Of a stretch of DNA of 28,360 bases, positions 13,927 through 22,491 are shown one piece after another. Location of the stretch: contig JBBRMT010000031.1 of NCBI GenBank assembly GCA_038230695.1, forward strand, positions 1 to 28,360. The letters are read 5' to 3'. A model generated the notes under the pieces. That model worked only from the letters and a program-made list of their open reading frames with translations. It had not been told where the DNA came from and did no database searches. Source of the DNA: QHBQ01 sp038230695 (GTDB lineage Bacteria; Chloroflexota; Chloroflexia; QHBQ01). Made by a program: the position numbers and the translations under genes. How positions within the stretch are numbered: position 1 is the stretch's first letter; every line of letters starts with the position of its first letter.

Positions 13927-16900
13927 TTACCCGCCGCCCACGCGACTGAGGCCCACCTGCGCCTGGCTCTTGAGGTCGGGGTCGGTGGCAGTGTCGCGGG
14001 CATGGGCGTAGGCATCAGCGGCGGCGGGGTGATTGCCCGCATCCTCGTAGGTGAGGCCCAGCGAGTACCAGGCAGCGGCAAGGTTGGGATTGAGCTTCAC
14101 CGCCGCGCTATAGGCATCAATCGCCGCCTGGCGCTGGCCGGAGCCAGCAGCGCGGTTGGCGTTGCCCAGTTCGTAGAAGGCATCGGCGTTTTGCGGGTCA
14201 AGTTGGCTTGCTTTGGTCAGCGCGTCTATCGCAGCCTTGTTGTCACCTTTTGCAATGTACGCCTTGCCCAACAGGTATTGCGCCAGCGGCCAGCGGGGGC
14301 GCAGTTGCACCGCAGCCTGGTACTCGGCTAGCGCAGCATCGCGCTGCTTTTGGCTATCGAGCAATTGACCGCGATAGAGGTGGGGGTCGGCGAGGGAGGG
14401 GTCGAGGGAGATGGCGAGGCGGAAGTCCTTATCCGCATCACCAGGGTTGTTCTGGCTCACCAGGGTGCGGGCCAGCCCAGTGTAACCGCTGGCGCTACGA
14501 CTATCGAACTGTACTGCCGCGGTGTACTCCTGCTGCGCGGCGGCCCACTGCTGGCGGATGTAATGGATGTCGCCGAGGCCAACGTGCGCTGCTGCCGATT
14601 GGGGCGCAGCGGCAATCGCCTGACGGAACTGCTGCTCGGCGGGGGCAAGCTGGTTCTGCGCCTGATAGACCCGACCCAGGGCGACCAGCGCAGCGGGGTC
14701 ATTGGGGGCAAGCGCCACCGCCTGCTTAAGATTATCACTGGCTTGGGAAAGGTTGGCGGTATCATCAGTTTGCAAGTAAGCCTCGCCCTTGCAGGTGTAG
14801 GCGGGCGCGTAATTCTTGTCTACCGTGAGCATCGAATCGCCAAGTTTCACTGCGAAATCAGTTTTGCCCTCAGCAATGTAAACGTAACAGAGGCTGGTAG
14901 CCGAGGCAAGTTGTTTGCCCGTATCGGCTACACCAGCGGCAATCTGCACGGCAGCGATATAGTTGGTTTCGGCGCTGGCGTAGGCGGCGGCCTGCTGCTT
15001 TAGGTCACTAGTGGTGGCGGCACGGGCGCTGTAGAGGCTGCCTAGTTGCAGGTGCGCGTCGTATTCTGCGTCCGCCGCTGTGATCGCTTCACCAGCGGTG
15101 GTCTGGGGGTCGGCCCGCAGCATCTGCTCGTAGTATTTAATCGCCGCATCCGCTTGCCCTGCTGTGGCTTGCGCCACTTTCGCCAACTGGTAGTAGGCAA
15201 GCATGAACTGGGGGTTAGCGGCGACTGCCTGCTGCCAACGCTTCTGGGCCTCGGCCACCTGCCCCAACTGCTGGGCGATCAGCCCGGCGCGGTAAGCGGC
15301 GACTGCCGCGCTGACGTTGTGGTTGACCGCCTGCTGGTAGGCAGCCAGCGCCTGATTACCCTGCCCTAGCTGGCGGTAATCCTCACCGAGATTGAACCAG
15401 GCGCGGCCATCGTTGGTGTTGAGCGCCACTGCCTGGCGGTAGTTGGCGGCGGCGTTGGCGTAGTCCTGCAAGCTATCGTAGGCAATACCCTTGTAGCGGA
15501 ACTCGTCGCCGCTGTGGGGTTGCTGGGCCACCGCCCGCCGATAGGCGGAGGCGGCGTTGTCAGCCTGATTTAGCGCCTTGTACTCGTCGGCCAGTTGCAG
15601 ATAGCCGTAGATGTAGCCAGGGTTGACTTGCAGCAGCGACTCATACGCAGCGGCGGCCTTGTCGTGCTGATTGGCATCGTGATAGAGCGAGGCAAGCTGC
15701 TGATAGGCAAGGGGGCGCTTGGGGTCGAGTTTCTGGGCCTGCTGGAACTGCTGCGCGGCGGAGTTGGCATCACCCTTGCCGAGCAAGGCAATGCCCAACC
15801 AGGCGTGGGCATCGTAGGAGTTGGGGTCAGCGGTGAGCGCGGCATTGAACTCGTCAATCGCCTTATCGTATCCACCCGGCCCCTTTAGAAAATCGAACAG
15901 CCCTTTGCCCTGTTGCGCTTCGATTTTGCCTCGCTCCACATAGGCGCGGCCCATCCAGTAGTGGGCCGCCCCCAGTTGCTTGTTGGCAACCACCTCGCGG
16001 GCGACTACCACATCAGCCTGGTGGTCGTGCTGCTCCTTGAACTTAGCCTCCTGTGCGCTCAGGTTGCTGAGGCGACTGAGCAGCAAATCGCGGACGGCGG
16101 CCAGGTCAGCCTGGGCATTGTCGAGGTTTTGCTGCGGGGCAGTCAGTTGTAGTGCGCCGCGTTGAATCTGGGCGGCGGGGTACTGGCTATCGGCAGCCAG
16201 CGCATTGTTGCAGTCGCTAATTGCATTGTTGGCCGCCTGCTGCGAGGTGGGTAGCGGGTCGGCGTTAACGTCGAACTTGAGGCTACAGCGGTCATACCAG
16301 GCAGCGGCATAGTGAGGGTCAGCGGCTATGGCGAGGGTCAGGTCGGCGTTAGCGAGGTCGGGCTGGCTCTGTGCCAGTTGCACCTGGGCGCGGTTGCGAT
16401 AGACAATCGCGGTACGCTTATCGGAGCCAAGCAGCTTGAGCGCGGTATTATAGTCGGCAAGGGCGACGGCCAGGTTGCCAAGACTTTGTTCGGCCAGCCC
16501 TCGGTCATCGAGCAGCGCAACATCGTCCACTCCGCCCGCTTTGGCGTACTCGCCTATTGCGCCAGCATTGTCGCCCAATTGCAGCAGGCTGCTAGCGCGA
16601 TAAAAGTGCAGCGCGGGGTTGTCGAGGCCGAGCGCGAGGGCGGTATTGAACTGGTCGCTAGCATCGGCAACGCGGTCGCTATAGTAAAGAGCTAGGCCGG
16701 TGGTGAAGTCCACCAGCGCAGGCTCCAGGCGGGCGCGGCTCACCGGGGGAAACGCAAAGCTGGTGGGTTCGAGCATCTGACTGGGCAAGTCCTGCCGCTG
16801 ACTGAGGCTGGGTGGGTTGTTGACTGCCATATGATAGTGCGGCGCAAGCGAGGTGGCAGTGGCGTTGGGCAAGTCACCCCAGATAACCAGGTCGGCATTG

Positions 16901-17895
16901 AAGTGGCTGGCCTGGCTAGCGGCAGTGGCTTCGTCGCCAATTGCTGCAGCGGGAGCGAGTACATCGGCCTGGCTGGCATTGAGGCCCGCGTTTCGCAAGC
17001 TGCTCACCACCTGGTTGCCAAACTCGCGGCTGACGCTGCCATCGTCGCTTGCGCCAAAGTGGGCAATTACGATAGCAAATTGCGCGGCGGGGGCTTTATC
17101 CTTGTCGCTGTTAAAGGCCGGGGCAATCAGCAGCCATACGACAGCAATAACCACTACGACTGCAAGAATCAACCCGCCTATAAGCATCAGCGGGGCGCTA
17201 TCGTTGTTCTCCTCATCGAGGATCAGACGGTTGGAAAGGTGGGCGCGGCTCTCCGGCAGGTAGTTTTGCTGCTCGTCCTCCTCATCGGCATCGTCGAGGG
17301 TGACGTGGCGGAAAATGCGGCCATATTCGGGCGGAGTGTTCAATTCGGTTGGCGCGACGAGTAGCGCGGTATTGTTCGGTTGCTCGGCAAAGGCAGCATC
17401 AGCAGCCGCGAAATCGGCAGGCATGGCGCGGGTGACGAGCGTGGTGTCGCCCATATAGTTAGCGGCGGGGAAGGCGGCGCTGCGGGGGCGGGGCGCTGGC
17501 ACGGCTGGCTGAATGGGCGGCTGAGTGGTTGGCACGCGACGACTGATCGGGGGGGTAGGTTCATCCTCAGCGGCCAGCGATCCGCCAATCCCACCGCCTA
17601 GTTCATCAAGGTCGTGGCGGGCGGCGGGGGTAAGCCCGTCGGCGGGGTCTACCACAACGGGGCCAGCCAGTCGGGTGGTGGTGAATTGCGTTGCGGCGGT
17701 GCGGTTGCTGGCAATGACGGGTTCTTCAAGAGCGGGACGTGGAGCAGTAGGTGGCGGGGCGGGCGGGCGGGCCGAGGGGGTGGAGATAGTGGGCGGCTGA
17801 CTGGCGCGGGTACGTTGCTGGTCTACAAAGATGTAAACCAGCGTAGCGACGAACACCGCCGCGAACCCGACCACCAGTATCAGGTTGAAATCCAT
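13927..17895 (-). CDS. Very large membrane-anchored TPR protein with a TolB-like segment
   Basis: The protein has 1322 residues. An N-terminal helix (residues 2-23, LILVVGFAAVFVATLVYIF) is followed by a Pro/Ala/Thr-rich region. A second helix lies at about 235-260 (LMLIGGLILAVVVVIAVVWL). Residues of about 270-350 (FAIVIAHFGASDDGSVSREF, then ADLVIWGDL) resemble the N-terminal domain found in TolB/FlgO-like proteins. From about 390 to the end there are some two dozen tetratricopeptide repeats, with typical W/Y-LG and A/G-Y/F-P patterns (DAHAWLGIALLGKGDANSAA). TPRs bind proteins. I chose ATG 17895 over GTG 17916 because GGAAGG lies upstream of it. The promoter is at 17970-17998. It likely scaffolds an envelope complex. 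No partner is encoded next to it. Confidence 0.85.
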   Translation of the reverse strand: MDFNLILVVGFAAVFVATLVYIFVDQQRTRASQPPTISTPSARPPAPPPTAPRPALEEPVIASNRTAATQFTTTRLAGPVVVDPADGLTPAARHDLDELGGGIGGSLAAEDEPTPPISRRVPTTQPPIQPAVPAPRPRSAAFPAANYMGDTTLVTRAMPADFAAADAAFAEQPNNTALLVAPTELNTPPEYGRIFRHVTLDDADEEDEQQNYLPESRAHLSNRLILDEENNDSAPLMLIGGLILAVVVVIAVVWLLIAPAFNSDKDKAPAAQFAIVIAHFGASDDGSVSREFGNQVVSSLRNAGLNASQADVLAPAAAIGDEATAASQASHFNADLVIWGDLPNATATSLAPHYHMAVNNPPSLSQRQDLPSQMLEPTSFAFPPVSRARLEPALVDFTTGLALYYSDRVADASDQFNTALALGLDNPALHFYRASSLLQLGDNAGAIGEYAKAGGVDDVALLDDRGLAEQSLGNLAVALADYNTALKLLGSDKRTAIVYRNRAQVQLAQSQPDLANADLTLAIAADPHYAAAWYDRCSLKFDVNADPLPTSQQAANNAISDCNNALAADSQYPAAQIQRGALQLTAPQQNLDNAQADLAAVRDLLLSRLSNLSAQEAKFKEQHDHQADVVVAREVVANKQLGAAHYWMGRAYVERGKIEAQQGKGLFDFLKGPGGYDKAIDEFNAALTADPNSYDAHAWLGIALLGKGDANSAAQQFQQAQKLDPKRPLAYQQLASLYHDANQHDKAAAAYESLLQVNPGYIYGYLQLADEYKALNQADNAASAYRRAVAQQPHSGDEFRYKGIAYDSLQDYANAAANYRQAVALNTNDGRAWFNLGEDYRQLGQGNQALAAYQQAVNHNVSAAVAAYRAGLIAQQLGQVAEAQKRWQQAVAANPQFMLAYYQLAKVAQATAGQADAAIKYYEQMLRADPQTTAGEAITAADAEYDAHLQLGSLYSARAATTSDLKQQAAAYASAETNYIAAVQIAAGVADTGKQLASATSLCYVYIAEGKTDFAVKLGDSMLTVDKNYAPAYTCKGEAYLQTDDTANLSQASDNLKQAVALAPNDPAALVALGRVYQAQNQLAPAEQQFRQAIAAAPQSAAAHVGLGDIHYIRQQWAAAQQEYTAAVQFDSRSASGYTGLARTLVSQNNPGDADKDFRLAISLDPSLADPHLYRGQLLDSQKQRDAALAEYQAAVQLRPRWPLAQYLLGKAYIAKGDNKAAIDALTKASQLDPQNADAFYELGNANRAAGSGQRQAAIDAYSAAVKLNPNLAAAWYSLGLTYEDAGNHPAAADAYAHARDTATDPDLKSQAQVGLSRVGGG

Positions 17896-17969
17896 AGCTC
17901 TGGCCCTGCCTTCCACCCGCGATAACCTTAATCACGCCATCACCACGCCGCGCCAAATGGGTTGACATA

Positions 17970-17998
17970 ATTATAGCACAACTGCGTGGGGCTGTCTA
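17970..17998 (-). promoter_or_regulatory. Sigma-70-type promoter of the TPR gene
   Basis: On the minus strand TAGACA (17993-17998) and TATAAT (17970-17975) are 17 bases apart, and the -10 carries an extended TGC. The leader would be about 68 bases. It is back to back with the tRNA promoter. Confidence 0.65.
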
Positions 17999-18018
17999 TA
18001 GCTGGGCCAAAAGTTTGA

Positions 18019-18047
18019 TTGACAAGGCAAGGACGTTTTGGTATAAT
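18019..18047 (+). promoter_or_regulatory. Perfect consensus promoter of the tRNA cluster
   Basis: TTGACA (18019-18024), a 17-base spacer and TATAAT (18042-18047) form a full consensus promoter, with an extended TGG before the -10. The predicted start is near 18054, 18 bases before tRNA-Leu. Confidence 0.9.
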
Positions 18048-18071
18048 GAGGCGCACTGCAAACCAATATCG

Positions 18072-18158
18072 GCCCAGGTGGCGGAACCGGCAGACGCGCT
18101 AGCTTGAGGGGCTAGTGACCGCAAGGTCGTGGGGGTTCAAATCCCTTCCTGGGCACCA
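18072..18158 (+). tRNA. tRNA-Leu (anticodon GAG)
   Basis: The acceptor arms GCCCAGG and CCTGGGC pair perfectly. The anticodon loop is TTGAGGG, giving GAG, which reads CUC and CUU. A long variable arm (TGACCGCAAGGTCGT) is as expected for class II tRNA-Leu. The T loop is GTTCAAA. The 3' CCA is encoded. Confidence 0.95.
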
Positions 18159-18174
18159 GAAATATACGAATTAC

Positions 18175-18248
<74 letters not shown>

Positions 18249-18263
18249 CCCGTAACCCATCCC

Positions 18264-18339
18264 GCTCAGGTAGCTCAGTTGGTAGAGCATGCGACTGAAA
18301 ATCGCAGGGTCGTCAGTTCGAGTCTGACCCTGAGCACCA
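18264..18339 (+). tRNA. tRNA-Phe (anticodon GAA)
   Basis: The arms GCTCAGG and CCTGAGC pair. The anticodon stem TGCGA/TCGCA holds the loop CTGAAAA, giving GAA. The T loop is GTTCGAG and the CCA is encoded. Confidence 0.95.
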
Positions 18340-18358
18340 GTTTATGGCAGCAAACCTG

Positions 18359-18394
18359 ACCCCGCTATGTTGAATAGCTGGGGTTCTTGTTTTA
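18359..18394 (+). terminator. Terminator of the tRNA cluster
   Basis: ACCCCGCTAT (18359-18368) pairs with ATAGC-GGGGT (18374-18384) with one bulged T and a five-base loop. It is followed by TCTTGTTTT. It lies just before the ribosome-binding site of the next gene. Confidence 0.75.
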
Positions 18395-18409
18395 CAGAGG
18401 GGCCAGACA

Positions 18410-18850
18410 ATGAACGATGAGCGTAAGGCGCTACAGCCGGAGCAGGAGCAAGGTGAGATGCCCACCGAGGGTAACGGCTCGGCGGGCGTGTTCGTCATCG
18501 TGGGCTTTAGTCTGGCGGCCATCCTGGTGCCGATCGCGATGTGGCCGCTGGAGAGCGCGATGTTCAGCGACCACCTGCCAGTGGTGCTGGGCCAACTGAT
18601 CATCTCGGCAGCAATCCTGTTCGGCATCCTCTGGCTGGTATACTCCGGGTTCATGGATCGCCACGTTGTCATCAGCCTGACGCTGGCCGCGCTGATGGTG
18701 TTGGGCGGCTACGCGCTACAAGATGAGGCCGCTGCGCTGATGGGTACGGATCAGGCATCATATATCGCCATCGCGGTCGGCTCATGGCTGGGGGTGGTCG
18801 GCTTCTACGGCCTGCGTGCAGTCAGCGGAATGCAAAAGGGTCGGGGATAG
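18410..18850 (+). CDS. Small four-helix membrane protein, function unknown
   Basis: This 146-residue protein has a charged N-terminus (MNDERKALQPEQEQGE) and four predicted membrane helices, at about residues 26-46, 58-80, 86-103 and 115-138. I do not recognise the family. There are no Cys-His or charged motifs in the helices that suggest transport or catalysis. AGAGGGG lies eight bases before the ATG. It follows the tRNA terminator, and I see no separate promoter, so it may be expressed by readthrough of that terminator. Confidence 0.75.
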   Translation: MNDERKALQPEQEQGEMPTEGNGSAGVFVIVGFSLAAILVPIAMWPLESAMFSDHLPVVLGQLIISAAILFGILWLVYSGFMDRHVVISLTLAALMVLGGYALQDEAAALMGTDQASYIAIAVGSWLGVVGFYGLRAVSGMQKGRG

Positions 18851-18860
18851 AGCGGGCCAG

Positions 18861-18878
18861 GGCGAACCGTTGTTCGCC
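18861..18878. repeat. 7-4-7 palindrome, intergenic copy
   Basis: GGCGAAC and GTTCGCC flank CGTT, followed by CCCTAC. It is the exact reverse complement of the copy inside the GT39-like gene (11171-11188). It lies between convergent genes and may also end transcription. Confidence 0.8.
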
Positions 18879-18918
18879 CCTACCGAAATGAGCCATCTCC
18901 CTGGCTATGTGACATAAG

Positions 18919-19854
18919 CTATCGCTCCGGCCTTGCTCCCAGTGTGACATGGATGGTTAGCTTCTCCACCCCGCGTACGATCTTCAGTTCGATGGTGTCG
19001 CCCACACCGTAGCGAGTAAGGGCAATGGCAAGCGGGTTGTCCTCGTGAATGGCCTCCTCGCCAAGCGCGACCACCACATCGCCCTTATCCAGCCCCGCCT
19101 TTGCCGCCGGGCTACCCTCGACCACCTCTTGGATCAGCGCCCCACTCTGCGTCTTCAGGTTGTAATAGGCGGCCAGTTCGGGGTTTAGCTCCTCATACTG
19201 GATACCCAGGTACGGATAAGCGACGAAACCATTCTTGATCATCTGGTTCGCAAGGGCTTTGGCAGTGTTGATCGGCACGGCGAAGCCGAGACCCTCGATT
19301 GCGCCGCCCCAGCCCCCACCACGCACTACCAGGGTGTTGATACCCACCACCTCGCCGTAGAGGTTGGCAAGTGGGCCGCCGCTATTGCCCTGGTTGATGG
19401 CTGCATCTGTCTGAATTAGCGGCGCGTTGATGCCCTCGAAGCGGCGATTGACCGCGCTGACCACCCCAGCCGTGACTGTATTGCGATAGTTGCCCAGCGT
19501 GCTACCAATAGCGATAACTGGCTGGCCGGGCAGCAGCTTGTTGCTGCCGCCCAAATCGGCCACCGCTGGCACCTGACCATCCACCTTGATGACCGCCACA
19601 TCGCAGTAGCGATCGCTGCCGACTAGCGTGGCGCTCATCCGCCGACTGCCACTAGCGAAGATAATATCCAGTTTCTCTTGGCGGGAGACAACGTGGGCAT
19701 TGGTCAGGATATGGCCTGCCTCGTCTATAATCACTCCACTGCCCACTCCACCGCCCCGCCCGTTGCGGCTGCTCAGTACCGTCACCACCGCTGGGCCGAG
19801 CTTCTGCACCGCGCTTACTGCGTCAACCTGCCGTCCGTCTATAAACTCTGCCAT
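18919..19854 (-). CDS. HtrA/DegP-like serine protease with one PDZ domain, no signal peptide
   Basis: This 311-residue protein has a chymotrypsin-like protease domain and a C-terminal PDZ domain. The catalytic triad is visible: His54 in LTNAHVV, Asp85 in DVAVIKV and Ser158 in INQGNSGGPL. The PDZ domain starts near residue 212 with PYLGIQYEELNPE and continues through SPAAKAGLDKGDVVVALG. The family degrades or refolds damaged proteins under stress. Most members have an N-terminal signal or anchor, but this one begins MAEFIDGRQVDAV and has none, so it is probably cytoplasmic or exported in an unusual way. AGGAG precedes the ATG, and a promoter lies at 19928-19956. Confidence 0.92.
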   Translation of the reverse strand: MAEFIDGRQVDAVSAVQKLGPAVVTVLSSRNGRGGGVGSGVIIDEAGHILTNAHVVSRQEKLDIIFASGSRRMSATLVGSDRYCDVAVIKVDGQVPAVADLGGSNKLLPGQPVIAIGSTLGNYRNTVTAGVVSAVNRRFEGINAPLIQTDAAINQGNSGGPLANLYGEVVGINTLVVRGGGWGGAIEGLGFAVPINTAKALANQMIKNGFVAYPYLGIQYEELNPELAAYYNLKTQSGALIQEVVEGSPAAKAGLDKGDVVVALGEEAIHEDNPLAIALTRYGVGDTIELKIVRGVEKLTIHVTLGARPER

Positions 19855-19927
19855 TTGTTGTATCTCCTTATATAAGCCAGGGTTCTTTATATCACCACTA
19901 CCTTATCGCAGCAGAGGTGTAGCCAGG

Positions 19928-19956
19928 ATTCTAGCACAGAAGCGTGGGTCTGTCAG
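19928..19956 (-). promoter_or_regulatory. Sigma-70-type promoter of the HtrA-like gene
   Basis: On the minus strand CTGACA (19951-19956) and TAGAAT (19928-19933) are 17 bases apart, with an extended TGC before the -10. Each box has one mismatch to consensus. The leader is about 67 bases. Confidence 0.65.
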
Positions 19957-20035
19957 CCTAATTCGCGTTATAATTGCGTTAGATTGCTTTTGGGGTGGGT
20001 TACAAGGTGCGGCGGGGTTTCATTTAATCAGGCGC

Positions 20036-20073
20036 AACAAAAAGGCAGTGGGCCACAACTTCAGCCCACCGCC
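20036..20073 (-). terminator. Intrinsic terminator of the catalase gene
   Basis: On the minus strand GGCGGTGGGC pairs with GCCCACTGCC (one mismatch) around a ten-base loop, followed by TTTTTGTT. It lies about 20 bases beyond the catalase stop. Confidence 0.85.
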
Positions 20074-20091
20074 CTGTATACCGTGATATGG

Positions 20092-22368
20092 CTATGCCGA
20101 TACTAGCGCTAGAGGCGAGCGGCCCCAGTGACGGTGTTTGGCAATCGCCGTGATGAAGGTCTCGATGGCGCTGGTTAGCTCCGCTTTGTTCGCCGCCACA
20201 ATGCCTTGCTCGGTCATCAACTGGGATGAAGTCTGATTGAGCTGCAGCGCCTGACCAGCCTCACTTGCCGCCACCAGCTTGACTCCCTCGCCCACTGCGG
20301 CGATGGTCTTGGCGTGCTTGTATGCCTCGCTGATGAACTCGCGGGCATCGCCAAGCCCGAGCAGGATGGCAACACTCTGCTCACCGCCAGGGACGAACAC
20401 GGCATCGAACATGATTGAGCCGCTATTGGCGAAGGTCTTGACCGCTTCCACCGTGCCGCCACTACCTTGCAGCACGCCCAGATGTGGGGCAACCACCTCG
20501 CCCAACGCGCCCGCAGCCATAAGCGCCTTCTTGAGCGCCGCCACCTGGTCGGCAGCAACCCCATCAGCGGCCAGGATCGCCACTTTGCGGCCCTTAATCG
20601 TGTTGCTGGGGCGTTCCTCCATGCTCAGACCGCTGGTTTGCTGCAGCCCGCCAGAGGCGCTGGTTGGCGAGATCGCCTTCGCCAGCGCCGTAGTCTCGCT
20701 GGCCGAGTCGGCAGTGCCATCGGGCATCCCGGTCTTGTCATCGGCTCCACTTGCTGTCTTGCTCTTAGCTACTCGTGCTGCCTTGCCGTTGCTAGCCGGG
20801 GCTGGATTGTCCGGATTAGCGGTTGGGTTGGGCGCAGGCAACTCACCAAGCGCAATGGCAACCTGTGCCGCCAGCGTATCATTAATTTGCTGCAGATGGC
20901 CGAGCATCCGCTGCCGTATCTCGCGGGTATCAACCTTGCTCAACTCAAATTGCAACGCCTTGACAATGTGTTCCTTTTCCGTCGGGGTCATACTGTTCCA
21001 GAACAGCTTTGCCTGGCCATAGTGGTCGGCGAAGCTCTCGCTACGCACGCGAAGTTTTGGGCCTTCAACCCGCGCCGGGTAGCTGACGAAGCCGCCCTGC
21101 TGCGCTGGCACTTGATTGGGGATGTTGCCGCCCAGCGAGTTTGGTTCGTAGGATACGCGCCCTGGGTTGATGGTATGGCGCATATGCCCCTCACGCTGGT
21201 TGTTGGAAACGGAGGCAATTGGCCGATTGATGGGTAGTTCCTGCCAGTTCGGGCTACCAAGACGGCTCAACTGGGTGTCCAGGTAGGAGAAATTGCGGCC
21301 CTGCAGCAGTGGGTCATCGCTGAAGTCAATGCCCGGCACGATGTTTGTGGTCATGAACCCCACCTGCTCGGTCTCAGCGAAGTAGTTGTCGGGATTACGG
21401 TTGAGGGTCATCTTGCCAATCCGTCGCACTGGCACGAGATCTTCCGGCCAGATCTTGGTGGCATCGAGGATATCGAAGTCGAACTTTGCTTCCTCGCCAT
21501 CAGCGATGATCTGCACGCCCATTTCCCACTCGAAGAAGTTGCCCTGCTCGATGGCATCGTGCATATCGCGGCGGTGGAAATCGGGGTCTTTGCCCGCTAG
21601 CTTCTGCGCCTCATCCCAGACCAGCGAGTGAATACCCAGCAGCGGCTTCCAGTGAAACTTGACGAAGTGCGATTCACCTTTAGCGTTGACCAGGCGGAAG
21701 GTGTGGACTCCGAAGCCTTCCATCATGCTGAAACTGCGCGGGATGGCGCGATCGCTCATCACCCACATTACCATGTGCATAGACTCAGGGGTAAGCGAGA
21801 TGAAATCCCAAAAGGTATCGTGGGCGGATGAGGCTTGGGGTATTTCGTTGTGCGGCTCAGGCTTGACCGCATGGATTACGTCGGGAAACTTGATTGCGTC
21901 CTGGATGAAGAAAACGGGTATATTGTTGCCAACCAGATCCCAATTGCCCTCTGCAGTGTAGAACCTGACCGCAAAGCCGCGCACATCTCTGGCGGTATCA
22001 GCAGAGCCGCGTGAGCCAGCAACAGTGGAGAAACGCACAAACACTGGAGTCTGCAACGCAGTGTCGGTCAATACGTTTGCAATGGTATATTCGGCTAGCG
22101 ACTCGTAAAGTTGGAAGTAGCCGTGTGCGCCTGCGCCACGGGCGTGAACAACCCGCTCTGGGATGCGCTCATGATCGAAGTGGTGTATCTTTTCGCGGAA
22201 GTGGAAATCTTCCATCAAGGTAGGGCCACGCTGCCCAATATGCAACGTGTTCTGATCGTCGCTGATGCGATGGCCCATATTGTCAGTCAAGGCTTGCTCT
22301 GGTGGTACAGTTGCCGCCGCCAGATCGAGATCCTTGCTCTGTGGGTTATCCGTTTTCTGCTTTTTCAC
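20092..22368 (-). CDS. katE: Large-subunit heme catalase (KatE-type) with DJ-1-like C-terminal domain
   Basis: Catalase breaks hydrogen peroxide into water and oxygen. The 758-residue length matches large-subunit catalases (E. coli HPII has 753). Visible heme-pocket residues are His75 in RVVHARGAGAHG, Asn148/149 in VGNNIPVFFIQD and the proximal Tyr362 in GRNFSYLDTQLSRLG. A C-terminal DJ-1/PfpI-like domain starts near IKGRKVAILAADG and runs through DAVFVPGG. Before it lies a low-complexity linker of about 80 residues. The positions of HPII His392 and His395 hold Met339 and Asn342, so the His-Tyr link of HPII is absent. I chose GTG at 22366-22368, with AGGAGAGG upstream. A 64-base hairpin lies just upstream and a terminator downstream. 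Confidence 0.95.
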   Translation of the reverse strand: MKKQKTDNPQSKDLDLAAATVPPEQALTDNMGHRISDDQNTLHIGQRGPTLMEDFHFREKIHHFDHERIPERVVHARGAGAHGYFQLYESLAEYTIANVLTDTALQTPVFVRFSTVAGSRGSADTARDVRGFAVRFYTAEGNWDLVGNNIPVFFIQDAIKFPDVIHAVKPEPHNEIPQASSAHDTFWDFISLTPESMHMVMWVMSDRAIPRSFSMMEGFGVHTFRLVNAKGESHFVKFHWKPLLGIHSLVWDEAQKLAGKDPDFHRRDMHDAIEQGNFFEWEMGVQIIADGEEAKFDFDILDATKIWPEDLVPVRRIGKMTLNRNPDNYFAETEQVGFMTTNIVPGIDFSDDPLLQGRNFSYLDTQLSRLGSPNWQELPINRPIASVSNNQREGHMRHTINPGRVSYEPNSLGGNIPNQVPAQQGGFVSYPARVEGPKLRVRSESFADHYGQAKLFWNSMTPTEKEHIVKALQFELSKVDTREIRQRMLGHLQQINDTLAAQVAIALGELPAPNPTANPDNPAPASNGKAARVAKSKTASGADDKTGMPDGTADSASETTALAKAISPTSASGGLQQTSGLSMEERPSNTIKGRKVAILAADGVAADQVAALKKALMAAGALGEVVAPHLGVLQGSGGTVEAVKTFANSGSIMFDAVFVPGGEQSVAILLGLGDAREFISEAYKHAKTIAAVGEGVKLVAASEAGQALQLNQTSSQLMTEQGIVAANKAELTSAIETFITAIAKHRHWGRSPLALVSA

Positions 22369-22395
22369 AATACCTCTCCTTGACGAAAACAGCAA

Positions 22396-22459
22396 CGGCG
22401 CGACTGGCGTTGGCGATTGCGGCAAGCGCAAGATTGTCCGCCAAAAGCGAGTCGCGCCG
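22396..22459 (-). terminator. Long three-level hairpin between the DUF937-like gene and catalase
   Basis: CGGCGCGACT (22396-22405) pairs with AGTCGCGCCG (22450-22459). Inside, TTGGCG pairs with CGCCAA, and inside that TTGCG pairs with CGCAA. On the minus strand it is followed by TTGCTGTTTTCG. It is 27 bases upstream of the catalase start. It could end the DUF937-like transcript or control catalase expression. Confidence 0.55.
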
Positions 22460-22491
22460 AAGACATTGGATAGGTGTCGCCAGCGGCTGGC

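Noticed and set aside
16831..17364. 177-codon plus-strand frame
   Set aside because: It is antisense to the TPR gene and has no family motifs.
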